Assembly: GCA_964250755.1 (NCBI GenBank)
Contig: CAXUHB010000012.1
Location: 1-64,000, forward strand
Source of the DNA: DASWOJ01 sp964250755
GTDB taxonomy: Bacteria; Pseudomonadota; Alphaproteobacteria; Acetobacterales; Acetobacteraceae
Direction of reading: 5' to 3'
DNA length: 64,000 nucleotides
This document shows, piece by piece, positions 19,077 to 28,101 of the stretch (positions within the stretch are counted from its first letter, which is position 1; each line of letters begins with the position of its first letter). The notes under the pieces are model-generated. The model searched no databases. It worked only from the letters and a program-made list of their open reading frames with translations, and was not told the origin of the DNA. The position numbers and the translations under genes are program-made.

Positions 19077-20000
19077 CTACCGCAACGCCGTCAGGATCAG
19101 CGACAGGCTCAGCACGGACAGCGCCGTGCTGAGCACGACGGTCCCGGCGGAGGCCGAGGCAAGCGTCCCGGTCCGCCGTGCCAGGAAGAAAGCGTTCGCC
19201 CCGGTCGGCGTCCCCGCCGTCAGCACCGCGACCGCCATCGGCACCGGCCCCAGCCCGGCCAGGTGCGCCAGCCCCCAAACCAGCAGCGGCTGCACGACCA
19301 GCTTGAGCAGTGTCGCCAGCCCGGCCTCCCGCACCGACCCTTGGGCCGCGAAGTCCGGCAGGCCCGCGCCGAGCGTGAACAGCGCCAGAGTCGGCCCGGC
19401 CCCGCCCAGCATGGCCAGAAGCCGGTGCAGCGGCACGGGCACCGGCACCTCCAGCGCCCGCCAGGCCATCGCCAGCAGCAGCGCCAGGATGATCGGATTG
19501 CGCGCCAGCGCCGGCAGGGTGCCGCGCAGCGCGCCCCGCACCCCGGCGCCCCGGCTGCCGTCGGCCTCGATCATCGCGGTCGCCAGCGGCAGCAGCACCA
19601 GCGAGTGCAGGGCGATGACCGGCAGCATGATCGCCAATCCCTCCGCCCCGAAGGCGGCGGACACGATGGGGATGCCGACCATGACGGTATTGCCGTAGCA
19701 GGCGTTCAGCCCCACCACGGACGCCTGCGCCAGCCCGGCGCCCAGCACGCGCCGCGCCAGCGCCACCCCGGCGGCGAACACCGCCAGGCACCCGGCGAAG
19801 TACAGCACGGGCACCCCGACCACGTGCAGCTCCGGCGCCTCCGCCACCGCACTGAACAGCAGCGCGGGGATGGCGAGGTAGAAGGTCAGGTCGTTCAGCC
19901 CGCGCAGGCCGCCTGCGTCCAGCAGGCCACGGATGCGGGCACCCGCGCCGAGCAGGATCAGCAGGAACACTGGGGCGATGATGCCGGCAACGTCGGCCAT
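19077..20000 (-). CDS. AEC family transporter (auxin efflux carrier-like)
   Basis: A 307-residue inner-membrane carrier with about ten hydrophobic segments in two five-helix halves separated by a polar loop near residues 150-165. The N-terminal half has FYLAIPALLFSAVA and GLNACYGNTVMVGIPI, the broken-helix Asn/Pro pattern of the AEC fold; the C-terminal half has LFTLGAGLPDF and LTAGTPTGANAFFLARR. Bacterial members export or import small organic acids such as malate or malonate; the substrate cannot be read here. The ATG at 19998-20000 is chosen because it begins at the first membrane segment. Confidence 0.85.
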   Translation of the reverse strand: MADVAGIIAPVFLLILLGAGARIRGLLDAGGLRGLNDLTFYLAIPALLFSAVAEAPELHVVGVPVLYFAGCLAVFAAGVALARRVLGAGLAQASVVGLNACYGNTVMVGIPIVSAAFGAEGLAIMLPVIALHSLVLLPLATAMIEADGSRGAGVRGALRGTLPALARNPIILALLLAMAWRALEVPVPVPLHRLLAMLGGAGPTLALFTLGAGLPDFAAQGSVREAGLATLLKLVVQPLLVWGLAHLAGLGPVPMAVAVLTAGTPTGANAFFLARRTGTLASASAGTVVLSTALSVLSLSLILTALR

Positions 20001-20127
20001 CTGTTTAGGTCCCCCTTTGGCGGTGCCGCGGCCTATTCGCCGCGGCACGGCTTCATCCTTATGCGTTGCTGCAAGGAGCGCAACGCAAGGCCGGTGGTCC
20101 TGAGTGCTGGCCCTCCCGCAAGCAACT

Positions 20128-20226
20128 CGTCATTGCGAGCCGCGCTTGCTGCGTGGCAACCCAGAGCCGCGGGTGCAGCCCCTTCGGCCCCTGGACTGCC
20201 GCGTCGCTGCGCTCCTCGCAATGACG
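20128..20226. repeat. interspersed palindromic repeat family B
   Basis: The left end reads cgtcattgcgagccgcgctt and the right end is the inverted counterpart gcgctcctcgcaatgacg; the middle contains GGCCCCTGGACTGCCGCG. It lies between the AEC gene and the isocitrate dehydrogenase gene. Copies of the same unit lie at 22747-22849 and 33599-33699, with a diverged one near 49195-49300. This CATTGCGAG/CTCGCAATG palindrome type is widespread in alphaproteobacterial and other genomes. Confidence 0.88.
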
Positions 20227-20251
20227 CGGGTATGGTCCAATCAGGAGACCA

Positions 20252-21301
<1,050 letters not shown>

Positions 21302-21387
21302 GCGGGTTCTCCTGCGTGCGGCTTATGTTGCGCTGCACATAGCACGCGGCCCAACCGGGGTCAGACCGCGTGGCCGCCTCCAGCGCG

Positions 21388-21609
21388 TCACGCCGGCGCG
21401 GCGGCTTTCAGGATTTCGCTCCGGTGCCGGGCGCGGCCGGCACCGGTGATGTGGAACCGGCCCTCCCGCTCCTCTGCCAGTCCCATGCCCGTCAGCCGTT
21501 CCAGGCACGGCCCATCCTTCAATCCCCCGGGCCGCCCGGCGGCGTCCACCAGGGTCAGGCGGTGCAGCGCCGAGCGGCAGCAGGTCTCAAGATAGGGTTC
21601 GTCCCACAT
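21388..21609 (-). CDS. small hypothetical protein
   Basis: A 73-residue soluble protein starting MWDEPYLETCCRSALHRL. The segment GPCLERLTGMGLAEEREGRFHITGAGRARH looks like the wing of a winged-helix module: a short helix, then a beta-hairpin with a Phe-x-Ile-Thr-x-x-Gly turn often seen in small DNA-binding proteins. No partner gene is adjacent on the same strand; pyrD starts divergently 75 bases away. The ATG at 21607-21609 is preferred over an upstream codon because the extra residues are low complexity. Function unknown. Confidence 0.55.
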   Translation of the reverse strand: MWDEPYLETCCRSALHRLTLVDAAGRPGGLKDGPCLERLTGMGLAEEREGRFHITGAGRARHRSEILKAAAPA

Positions 21610-21683
21610 GCGGCGGGGTTTACGGCGGATCGGGGCGGAGGGGAACCTTCCCAGCGGGCCGGGGATCGGGCAGACACCCCGGC

Positions 21684-22730
21684 ATGACACCCAGCCTCGC
21701 CTCCGCCCTGATGCCGCTGCTGGCCCGTGCCGACCCGGAGCGGGCGCACCGCCTGGCCATCACTGCGCTGCGCCTGGGCCTGGCCGGGCGGGACGCGCAG
21801 CCGGACGACCCGGCGCTGGCGGTCGAGGCGCTGGGCCTGCGCTTCCGCAACCCGATTGGGCTGGCCGCCGGATTCGACAAGGACGCGATAGCGCTGCGCG
21901 GGCTGCGCCGGGTGGGGTTCGGCTTCATCGAGGCCGGATCCGTCACGCCGCGTCCGCAGCCCGGCAACCCCCGCCCCCGCGTGTTCCGCCTGCCGGAGGA
22001 CGGTGCGGTCATCAACCGCTACGGCTTGAACAACCAGGGGATTGCCGCCTTCGTGGCCCGCCTGGCCGCCCTGCCGCGCAACCAAGTCCCGGTTGGCGCC
22101 AACGTCGGCATCAACAAGGAGGGGGCTGACCCCGAACGGGACCTGCCGGCGTTGGTCGCCGTCGTGGCGCCCCATGCGGACTACGTCGTCATCAACGTGT
22201 CCTCCCCCAACACGCCGGGGCTGCGGGACCTGCAAGGCGAGGCGCGGCTGGCGGGCATTTTGGCTGCCATCGCCGCCAGGGTGCCAAGCCGTCCGCCGCT
22301 GCTGGTGAAGGTGGCGCCGGACCTGCCGGAGGGCGGGCTGGAGGCCATCGTGGAGACGGCGGCGGCGCACGGCGTGGATGGGCTGATCGTGTCCAATACC
22401 ACGGTCGCCCGCCCAAGCAGCTTGCGCTCCCGCCACGCCGGGGAGGGCGGCGGACTGTCCGGGCGTCCGCTGCGCGACGCCAGCACGCGGCTGGTGGCGC
22501 GGACCTTCCGGCTTGCGCGCGGGCGGCTGGTGGTGGTCGGCTGCGGCGGGGTGGCCAGCGGGGCTGACGCGCTGGACAAGATCAGGGCGGGGGCCAGCCT
22601 GGTGCAGCTCTACACGGCATTCAGCCTGGCCGGCCCCGGGCTGGTGCCGCGCATCAAGCGCGAGCTGTCGGCAGCCCTGCGGGTGCAGGGATTTACGAGT
22701 GTGCAGGACGCGGTTGGGGTGGACGCATGA
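21684..22730 (+). CDS. pyrD: dihydroorotate dehydrogenase (quinone), class 2
   Basis: PyrD oxidises dihydroorotate to orotate in pyrimidine synthesis and passes electrons to quinones at the membrane. The 348-residue product has the class 2 N-terminal extension (RADPERAHRLAITALR), then FRNPIGLAAGFDKDAIAL, GFGFIEAGSVTPRPQPGNP, NRYGLNNQG, and the catalytic-serine segment VINVSSPNTPGLRDLQG. FMN phosphate contacts are near VVGCGGVASGADALDKI. A family B repeat follows 16 bases after the stop. Confidence 0.96.
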   Translation: MTPSLASALMPLLARADPERAHRLAITALRLGLAGRDAQPDDPALAVEALGLRFRNPIGLAAGFDKDAIALRGLRRVGFGFIEAGSVTPRPQPGNPRPRVFRLPEDGAVINRYGLNNQGIAAFVARLAALPRNQVPVGANVGINKEGADPERDLPALVAVVAPHADYVVINVSSPNTPGLRDLQGEARLAGILAAIAARVPSRPPLLVKVAPDLPEGGLEAIVETAAAHGVDGLIVSNTTVARPSSLRSRHAGEGGGLSGRPLRDASTRLVARTFRLARGRLVVVGCGGVASGADALDKIRAGASLVQLYTAFSLAGPGLVPRIKRELSAALRVQGFTSVQDAVGVDA

Positions 22731-22746
22731 TGGCCCGCCATAAGCA

Positions 22747-22849
22747 CCCGTCATTGCGAGGAGCGCAGCGACGCGGCAATCCAGGGGTGGCAAGGGCGGC
22801 GCTGGCGGCCCCTGGATTGCCACGCCGCAAGCGGCTCGCAATGACGGGT
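22747..22849. repeat. interspersed palindromic repeat family B
   Basis: A complete palindrome: cccgtcattgcgaggagcgc at the left and gcggctcgcaatgacggg at the right, with inverted CAATCCAGGGG / CCCCTGGATTG inside. It occupies nearly all of the spacer between pyrD and the HAD gene. The orientation of the two asymmetric ends is opposite to the copy at 20128-20226. Confidence 0.92.
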
Positions 22850-22869
22850 CCTAGCTGCGGACTGGCCGC

Positions 22870-23721
22870 ATGAAGCACCTGGACGGCTTCCGCGAGGTCG
22901 CAGATGGCTATGACGGGTTCATCCTGGATTTGTGGGGTGTCATCCACGACGGGGTCGCCCCGATTCCGGGCGCCCCGGCCTGCCTGGCCGCGCTGCGTGG
23001 CGCTGGCAAGCATGTCGTCCTGCTGTCCAACGCGCCGCGCCGCGCGGACAGCATCATGCGCCAGCTTGCGCGCATGGGCATTCCGGACACCCAGTATGAC
23101 GGCGTGATGACCTCCGGCGAGGCTGCCCACCTCATGCTGCGCGACCGTCCGGACCCCTGGTATGCCGCCCTGGGCCGCCGGGTGTTCCACCTGGGGCCGG
23201 AGCGGGACCGTGGCGTGATGGCCGGGCTGGACCTGGACGTGCTGGATGGGCCGGAGGGGGCGGAGTTCATGCTCAACACCGGCCCCGACGACCACGCCCC
23301 GCAGACCGACGCCGCGCACTTCGACCCGGTGCTGCGGCGCAGCGCGGAGCTGGGCCTGCCGATGATCTGCGCCAACCCGGACCTGGAGGTCATACGCGGC
23401 GGCGTCCGCGTCGTCTGCGCCGGCACGCTGGCGATGCGCTACCTGGAGATGGGCGGCAGCGTGCGCTCCCTCGGCAAGCCCGACCCGGCGATCTACCGGC
23501 CCGTGCTCGACATGCTGGCCGTGCCTCCCGCGCGGGTGCTGGCGGTGGGCGACGCGCTGCGGACGGACATCGCCGGGGCGGCGGCTGTCGGGCTGGCCTC
23601 GTGCTGGGTGCTGGGCGGCCTGCACGGCGCGCACCTGGGCGGGGACGACGCGCGCACCCGGGCGGAGGCCGCCGCCGCCGGGCTTGCGCCCACGGCCTGC
23701 ATCCAGCACTTCGTCTGGTGA
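22870..23721 (+). CDS. TIGR01459 family HAD-type hydrolase
   Basis: A 283-residue haloacid dehalogenase-superfamily protein of the subclass IIA (NagD-like) type. Motif I reads FILDLWGVIHDG with the nucleophile Asp near residue 20; the usual second Asp of DxD is replaced by Trp, a feature of the TIGR01459 family. Motif II is LLSNAPRRADS, motif III includes the Lys in LGKPDPAIY, and motif IV is GDALRTDIAGA. The long cap domain is between. The substrate is unknown; family members are common in alphaproteobacteria. The stop is 26 bases before the start of a secreted hypothetical protein. Confidence 0.85.
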   Translation: MKHLDGFREVADGYDGFILDLWGVIHDGVAPIPGAPACLAALRGAGKHVVLLSNAPRRADSIMRQLARMGIPDTQYDGVMTSGEAAHLMLRDRPDPWYAALGRRVFHLGPERDRGVMAGLDLDVLDGPEGAEFMLNTGPDDHAPQTDAAHFDPVLRRSAELGLPMICANPDLEVIRGGVRVVCAGTLAMRYLEMGGSVRSLGKPDPAIYRPVLDMLAVPPARVLAVGDALRTDIAGAAAVGLASCWVLGGLHGAHLGGDDARTRAEAAAAGLAPTACIQHFVW

Positions 23722-23747
23722 CGCCATCCATGGCAACGCCACCCGGG

Positions 23748-24203
23748 ATGACCATGATGCGCCGCCGCCGTCTAATAGCCCTGGCCGTTCTCGCCACCGC
23801 GCCGGCGGCCCGCGCCCAGGTGCCCGGCGAGGGTCGCGTGCCGCCGTCTTTCCCGGCCGCGCTGCCCCGCGACGACAGCCGGTTCAGCGCGGAGGTGCTG
23901 TCGCAGATGGCCGCGCGGGAGGCCGCCGTGCAGCGCCGTCTGGCCGCCTACCCAAATCTGAGGCTGATCCGCGGCCAGGTGCCCAACCGGCAATCCGACG
24001 AGTTCCTGACATACATGATCGCCGCCTTCGCCAAGCCGGGCTGGCGCAACGCCATGCTGGCGGAGCCTGGCGGCAGCAAGGTCTGGACCCAGGCCGATGG
24101 CTGGACCGGTGCCAAGCAGGCCATCGCATGGGTCTTCCTGCTTTCCAACCGTGCGGATGGCGGGCCGGTCCCCTACACCATCATCACGAACATGCCGGAC
24201 TAG
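23748..24203 (+). CDS. secreted hypothetical protein
   Basis: A protein of about 151 residues with a signal peptide: basic MTMMRRRR, a hydrophobic core LIALAVLATA and a probable cleavage after ARA. The mature part contains SAEVLSQMAAREAAVQRRLA and LIRGQVPNRQSDEFLTYMIA and ends in VPYTIITNMPD; no Cys pairs or catalytic motifs are seen. Several ATGs are close together (23730, 23748, 23754, 23757); I chose 23748 as it gives a normal signal-peptide length. It probably shares a transcript with the HAD gene. Function unknown. Confidence 0.6.
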   Translation: MTMMRRRRLIALAVLATAPAARAQVPGEGRVPPSFPAALPRDDSRFSAEVLSQMAAREAAVQRRLAAYPNLRLIRGQVPNRQSDEFLTYMIAAFAKPGWRNAMLAEPGGSKVWTQADGWTGAKQAIAWVFLLSNRADGGPVPYTIITNMPD

Positions 24204-24252
24204 CCGCGCTGGACTAGCCGCGCCGGAGCAGCCAGGCCGGAGCGGAGGAGGC

Positions 24253-24825
24253 CTACGCCCGGCCGGCGACCCCGGACAGCAGCAACGGGTCTATCCGCAG
24301 GATGCCTAGCGCGCGGCGCCACTTGGTTTCGTGGTCCTGGTCGAACAGCAGATCCAGGTTGCTTGGCGCGGACAGCCAGGCGTTCTCCGCCATCTCCCGG
24401 TCCAACTGGCCCGGCCCCCAGCCGACGTAGCCCAGCGCCAGCAGGCCGCGGCGCGGGCCTCCGCCGGCCGCGATCTCCTGCAGCACGTCCAGGCTGGCGG
24501 TGAGCGCGAGGTCGTCGTCCACCGTCAGGCTGCTGTCGCAAGTCCAGTCGGAGGTGTGCAGCACGAAGCCGCGCCCCTCGTCCACCGGGCCGCCCTTGCA
24601 CAGCTGGATTTGCCGGGCCGGCGGCGCGGGCGTCACGTCGAGCTGGCGCAGCAGCGCGTCGAAGGTGGGCTTGGCCAGGGGCTTGTTCAGCACGATGCCC
24701 ATCGCGCCGTCGTCCGTGTGGGCGCACAGCAGGATGACGCTCTGGCCAAAGGGCGGCCCAGTCAGGGCGGGCATGGCGATCAGCAGTTGTCCGGTCAGGT
24801 TTGTCTCTTCCAACATCCCCTGCAT
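24253..24825 (-). CDS. YqgE/AlgH family protein
   Basis: A 190-residue cytoplasmic protein of the DUF179 family. It begins NLTGQLLIAMPALTGPPFGQSVILLCAHTDDGAMGIVLNKPL, split here only by family landmarks, and has the Gly-Pro turn QLCKGGPVDEGRGFVLH and the later LGYVGWGPGQLDREMAENAWL. Those are the three conserved blocks of YqgE. The role is unclear; AlgH affects transcription in some pseudomonads, and other members sit near ruvX. It is divergent from the peroxiredoxin gene, with 106 bases between starts that must hold both promoters. Confidence 0.92.
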   Translation of the reverse strand: MQGMLEETNLTGQLLIAMPALTGPPFGQSVILLCAHTDDGAMGIVLNKPLAKPTFDALLRQLDVTPAPPARQIQLCKGGPVDEGRGFVLHTSDWTCDSSLTVDDDLALTASLDVLQEIAAGGGPRRGLLALGYVGWGPGQLDREMAENAWLSAPSNLDLLFDQDHETKWRRALGILRIDPLLLSGVAGRA

Positions 24826-24931
24826 GTTGGTTCCGTCCGGTCCCGCGGCAAGCCGCCCCAGCGTGCCCTGGGGTGACTTGCGGGGCCGGGCCGGTTAGAG
24901 GTGCGGGCATAATCGTGCAAGGACGACGACA

Positions 24932-25411
24932 ATGATCAAGACCGGTGACGCCATCCCCGCCATGAAGCTGACCACCGCGACGCCGGAGGGGCCGAAGGAG
25001 GTCACGACCGCCGAGATGTTCGGCGGCAGGACCGTCGTGCTGTTCGCGACGCCCGGCGCCTTCACGCCGACGTGCAGCATCAAGCACGTGCCGGGCTACC
25101 TGCAGAGTTACGACGCCCTGAAGGCCAAGGGCGTGGACACCGTTGCCTGCATGTCGGTCAACGACCCCTTCGTGATGGAGGCGTGGCGCAAGGACTTGGG
25201 CGTTGACGACCGCATCACCATGGTCGCCGACGGCTCCGGCGCGCTGACCAAGGCGCTGGGGCTGGAGCTGGACTTGACGGCCCGTGGCCTGGGCGTGCGC
25301 AGCCAGCGCTTCGCGATGGTTGTGAAGGACGGCAAGGTCGCGCACCTGGCGGTCGAGGCGCCGGGCGACTTCGACGTGAGCAAGGCGGAGAGCGTGCTGG
25401 CCGTGCTGTAG
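24932..25411 (+). CDS. peroxiredoxin (Prx5-like)
   Basis: A 159-residue thiol peroxidase of the Prx5/redoxin group. The active-site segment ATPGAFTPTCSIKHVP has the peroxidatic Cys48 with the conserved Thr45 and Pro41. Further family residues are in CMSVNDPFVMEAW and GLGVRSQRFAMVV (the conserved Arg). The start follows an ACGACGACA run without a strong ribosome-binding site. It reduces hydrogen peroxide or alkyl hydroperoxides, using glutathione or thioredoxin; the donor cannot be read. The gene stands just before the methyltransferase, 23 bases away on the same strand. Confidence 0.92.
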   Translation: MIKTGDAIPAMKLTTATPEGPKEVTTAEMFGGRTVVLFATPGAFTPTCSIKHVPGYLQSYDALKAKGVDTVACMSVNDPFVMEAWRKDLGVDDRITMVADGSGALTKALGLELDLTARGLGVRSQRFAMVVKDGKVAHLAVEAPGDFDVSKAESVLAVL

Positions 25412-25434
25412 CCCGGCATTGGGGTGACTCTCGC

Positions 25435-26205
25435 GTGACCTGGTCGCCGGGGCAGTACTCCCAGTTCGAGGACGAGCGCACCCGTCCGTCGCGCGACCTG
25501 GTGGCCGCCATCCCCGGCACGCCTGCGGGCCGCATGTGCGACCTGGGCTGCGGTCCCGGCAACTCGACCGAGGTGCTGGCCGCGCGCTTCCCGGACGCGG
25601 TGGCGGAGGGGGTGGACAGCTCCGCAGAGATGGTTGGCGCCGCCCAGGCCCGGATGCCGGGCGTGCGGTTCACGGTCGCTGCAATCGAGTCCTGGGACGA
25701 CCCCGGGCCGTTCGGCGTGCTGCTGGCCAACGCCGTGCTGCAGTGGGTGCCGGACCACGCGGCGCTGCTGCCGCGCCTGGCGGCCCGGCTGGCGCCGGGC
25801 GGCAGCCTGGCGGTGCAGATGCCGGACAATCTCGACGAACCCGCGCACGTCCTGATGCGGCAGGTCGCCGCGGATGGTCCCTGGGCTGCCAAGCTGGCCG
25901 GGGCTGCCGGGATGCGGACCGGGATGGGCGCGCCGAGGTGGTACTATGGTGTGCTGCGCCCGCATTGCCGCCGTGTGGACGTGTGGCGCACGACTTACCA
26001 CCATGTCCTGCCCGGCGGCGCGGACGCCGTGGTGGAATGGTTCAAGGGCAGCGGCCTGCGCCCGTTCCTGGCGCCGCTGGACCCGGCGCAGCGCGCCGGA
26101 TTCCTGGACCGCTATCGCGCCGCCGTGGCGGACGCCTACCCGCCGCTGCCGGACGGCGCGGTGCTGCTGCCATTTCCGCGGCTGTTCATAGTTGGGACGC
26201 GGTAG
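25435..26205 (+). CDS. tam: trans-aconitate 2-methyltransferase-like SAM methyltransferase
   Basis: A 256-residue class I SAM-dependent methyltransferase with high similarity in pattern to Tam: WSPGQYSQFEDERTRPSRDL at the N-terminus, motif I CDLGCGPGNSTEVL, LLANAVLQWVPDH, and VQMPDNLDEPAHVLM. Later segments VWRTTYHHVLPGGADAVVEW and KGSGLRPFLAPLD are also typical. Tam methylates trans-aconitate, an inhibitory by-product of the TCA cycle. It starts with GTG. The name is used by family resemblance; other small acids are possible substrates. Confidence 0.85.
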   Translation: MTWSPGQYSQFEDERTRPSRDLVAAIPGTPAGRMCDLGCGPGNSTEVLAARFPDAVAEGVDSSAEMVGAAQARMPGVRFTVAAIESWDDPGPFGVLLANAVLQWVPDHAALLPRLAARLAPGGSLAVQMPDNLDEPAHVLMRQVAADGPWAAKLAGAAGMRTGMGAPRWYYGVLRPHCRRVDVWRTTYHHVLPGGADAVVEWFKGSGLRPFLAPLDPAQRAGFLDRYRAAVADAYPPLPDGAVLLPFPRLFIVGTR

Positions 26206-26507
26206 GCGCGTGTCGCCCAAGGCCGTGTGGTCATGGCTTTGCTGTGATGGTCCACGTCGAAACTCTCCTTCTGCATGGGGAGCTTTGGCGCAGGAGGGCG
26301 GGCCGTGACGAATGGCGAGACCCCGACCGGATGGTGCCGCTCGACTAGGCGGCCACCCCGCCCGGGAGTGCAAAATACACGATGCGCGGCGCTGTGCTGC
26401 TGACGATGGGCGGCAGGACCGTGTTCGATCACACATACGACACGGATGTCTTGGGCTAGTGGTCTATTTTTACGGCTGCGCTGGAGCTTTTGAAGGGCGG
26501 ACCGAAC
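26206..26507. other. intergenic region, lower GC than surroundings
   Basis: About 300 bases with visibly more A/T than the neighbours, especially 26371-26490. It holds a 33-codon frame (26247-26348, ending RDEWRDPDRMVPLD) that could be a fragment of a decayed gene; it has no ribosome-binding site. No RNA gene or terminator is recognisable. Together with the next small gene it looks like a short acquired or decaying segment. Confidence 0.4.
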
Positions 26508-26834
26508 ATGGAATACGACTTCGGGTTCCCGGATCAGCCTCTCACAATGAAGATGCGCCGGAGCGGAGAGTGGATCAATTGCTCGCTCGACTTCAAGAAC
26601 TCCCGCACGCAGCAACGCGTCAGGGTTTCAGCTAGCAGCCCATTCGACGAGTTGCTGCGGAGGTCGCTGGACGAGGCGGAGCGGTTCCTTGCTTGGCTTG
26701 TGGAACACGACCCCAGGAATGCCGGCGTAAACCTGGATCGCCTAGAGCAGGTCGCGCAAGCCCCACGATGCCGTTTGGGCGTGCAGCCTTGGCCGAAGGC
26801 GCAAGACCAAGGCTGGCGCGCGGCTCGTGCTTGA
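26508..26834 (+). CDS. orphan small protein of unknown function
   Basis: A 108-residue acidic/basic mixed soluble protein starting MEYDFGFPDQPLTMKMRR. About residues 1-80 read like a real protein with varied residues (GEWINCSLDFKNS, DELLRRSLDEAERFLAWLVE). The last about 25 residues are coded by a palindromic repeat-like segment (hairpin at 26784-26815) and are probably not ancestral. Base composition is less GC-rich than the neighbours, suggesting acquisition. The ATG at 26508 follows a weak AAGGGCGG; a TTG 18 bases upstream is possible. I recognise no family. Confidence 0.45.
   Translation: MEYDFGFPDQPLTMKMRRSGEWINCSLDFKNSRTQQRVRVSASSPFDELLRRSLDEAERFLAWLVEHDPRNAGVNLDRLEQVAQAPRCRLGVQPWPKAQDQGWRAARA
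26784..26815. repeat. hairpin at the 3' end of the orphan gene
   Basis: A perfect 9-base inverted repeat: CAGCCTTGG (26784-26792) and CCAAGGCTG (26807-26815) with a 14-base loop. It lies inside the last codons of the small orphan gene and about 35 bases from the convergent LysR stop. It could be a bidirectional terminator without T tract or a fragment of an interspersed element. Confidence 0.5.
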
Positions 26835-26849
26835 GGGCTGGACCAAGAA

Positions 26850-27743
26850 TCATGCCGCCATCCGCGCGTCGGCGCGGAAGGTCTCGGTAATGTAGGACGC
26901 CAGCGCGTCCGTCGTGGGCTGCCGCGCTTCCGGGTTCCGCATCATCAGGATGCCGAAGTCGGGCAGGGGCGGCAGGCCCTCCTCGGGGCGGACCGGGCGC
27001 AGGCCGTCTGGCAGCCAGGAGATGGTGGAGACCGTGACCGCCAGCCCCGCCACCACCGGCGCGTGGGTGCCCAACTGCGTGGCCGAGCGGTAGGCCACGC
27101 GGTAGCGCCGCCCGGCCCCGTCCAGGGCGCGCACTGCCGCCGCCGCCCAACTGCACTGGTCCCGCGCCAGCGCCACCGGCAGCGGGTCCAGCCGGTGCGG
27201 GGAGTGGCGGTTGGAGGTGATCCAGGTCAGCGGCCCCCGCCACAGCGGCTCCGCGACATAGCCCGGCGGCTGGTAGCCGTCCGAGCACAGGGTCAGGTCC
27301 AGCTCGCCCTCCCTTAGCTTCTCCACCAGGTCGGAGGACGGCAGGCACAGCACGTCCACCTGCACGGAGGGGTGGCTTTCGGCGAAGCGCTTGAGGATGC
27401 CGGGCAGGTAGCGCAGGGCGTAGTCGTCCGGGGTGCCCAGGCGGATGGTGCCGTGGACGGTGGGGACGCGGAAGCTGCTCCAGATGTCGTCGTTCAGCGC
27501 CAGCAGGTCGCGTGCGCGCCGCAGCAGAAACTCGCCATGCGGGGTGAGCTGGACGCTGCCGCCCTTGCCGCGGGACAACAGCCGTTCGCCCAGCAGGGAC
27601 TCCAGGCGCTGCATCTGCATGGAGACGGCGGACTGAGTGCGTCCGACGCGCTGGGCGGCGCGGGTGAAGCTGCCGTCCTCGGCGATGTAGGTGAAGGTCC
27701 GGAGCAGGTCGGGGTCGAGTGCGGCGGGGTGGGTCATGGTCAT
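26850..27743 (-). CDS. LysR family transcriptional regulator
   Basis: A 297-residue LTTR. The N-terminal winged helix-turn-helix is clear: LLRTFTYIAEDGSFTRAAQRVGRTQSAVSMQMQRLE (about residues 14-49), followed by the linker helix and the effector domain starting at GTIRLGTPDDYALRYLPGIL. The effector domain lacks obvious specificity signatures. It is divergent from a DUF1127 gene; a TTGAT/ATCAA inverted repeat 9 bases before its ATG is a good operator candidate, suggesting autoregulation and control of the DUF1127 gene. Confidence 0.93.
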   Translation of the reverse strand: MTMTHPAALDPDLLRTFTYIAEDGSFTRAAQRVGRTQSAVSMQMQRLESLLGERLLSRGKGGSVQLTPHGEFLLRRARDLLALNDDIWSSFRVPTVHGTIRLGTPDDYALRYLPGILKRFAESHPSVQVDVLCLPSSDLVEKLREGELDLTLCSDGYQPPGYVAEPLWRGPLTWITSNRHSPHRLDPLPVALARDQCSWAAAAVRALDGAGRRYRVAYRSATQLGTHAPVVAGLAVTVSTISWLPDGLRPVRPEEGLPPLPDFGILMMRNPEARQPTTDALASYITETFRADARMAA

Positions 27744-27751
27744 CAGTATCG

Positions 27752-27768
27752 TTGATTTGTCATATCAA
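27752..27768. promoter_or_regulatory. candidate LysR-type operator
   Basis: A perfect inverted repeat TTGAT (27752-27756), 7 bases, ATCAA (27764-27768), which fits the T-N11-A rule of LysR-type boxes. It lies between the divergent LysR gene (start 27743) and the DUF1127 gene (start 27835). The position close to the LysR start fits autorepression. Confidence 0.55.
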
Positions 27769-27834
27769 GGCAATTCGTTTCCATGATGCTGGTGAGGACA
27801 CTATCTCAACCATGCCAACGCACAGGAGAGCATC

Positions 27835-28074
27835 ATGGCAACGACCGGCACCGTCATCCACGCACAGTTCGCACCCCGCGCCCGCACGGCTGCGCCGGTC
27901 CGCACCGGCTGGAGCGCGTTGACCCAGGTGTTCGGCGCCATGCTGCGCGCCCGGCACACCCGCCGGCTGCTGGCGGAGATGGATGATCGCCTTCTGGCCG
28001 ACATCGGCGTGGACCGCGGGCAGGCCCATATGGAGGCGTCGCGTCCCATCTGGGATCTTTCGCCCCGCCGCTGA
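27835..28074 (+). CDS. DUF1127 domain small protein
   Basis: A 79-residue basic protein. The C-terminal half carries the DUF1127 signature RRLLAEMDDRLLADIGVDRGQA; the N-terminal half is a variable linker. Small DUF1127 proteins are abundant in alphaproteobacteria; some Agrobacterium and Rhodobacter members affect RNA turnover and phosphate or stress responses. A good ribosome-binding site (caggaga) precedes the ATG. The divergent LysR gene and its operator suggest this protein is a regulated target. Confidence 0.88.
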   Translation: MATTGTVIHAQFAPRARTAAPVRTGWSALTQVFGAMLRARHTRRLLAEMDDRLLADIGVDRGQAHMEASRPIWDLSPRR

Positions 28075-28101
28075 CGCCCCGCCCTCGACAACACGGGCCG
28101 C

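Noticed and set aside
24810..24850. GGAAC box on the minus strand near the YqgE start
   Set aside because: It overlaps the start of the gene and has no CGTT at the right distance.
26247..26348. Short frame ending RDEWRDPDRMVPLD
   Set aside because: Only 33 codons and no ribosome-binding site; noted as a possible gene fragment only.
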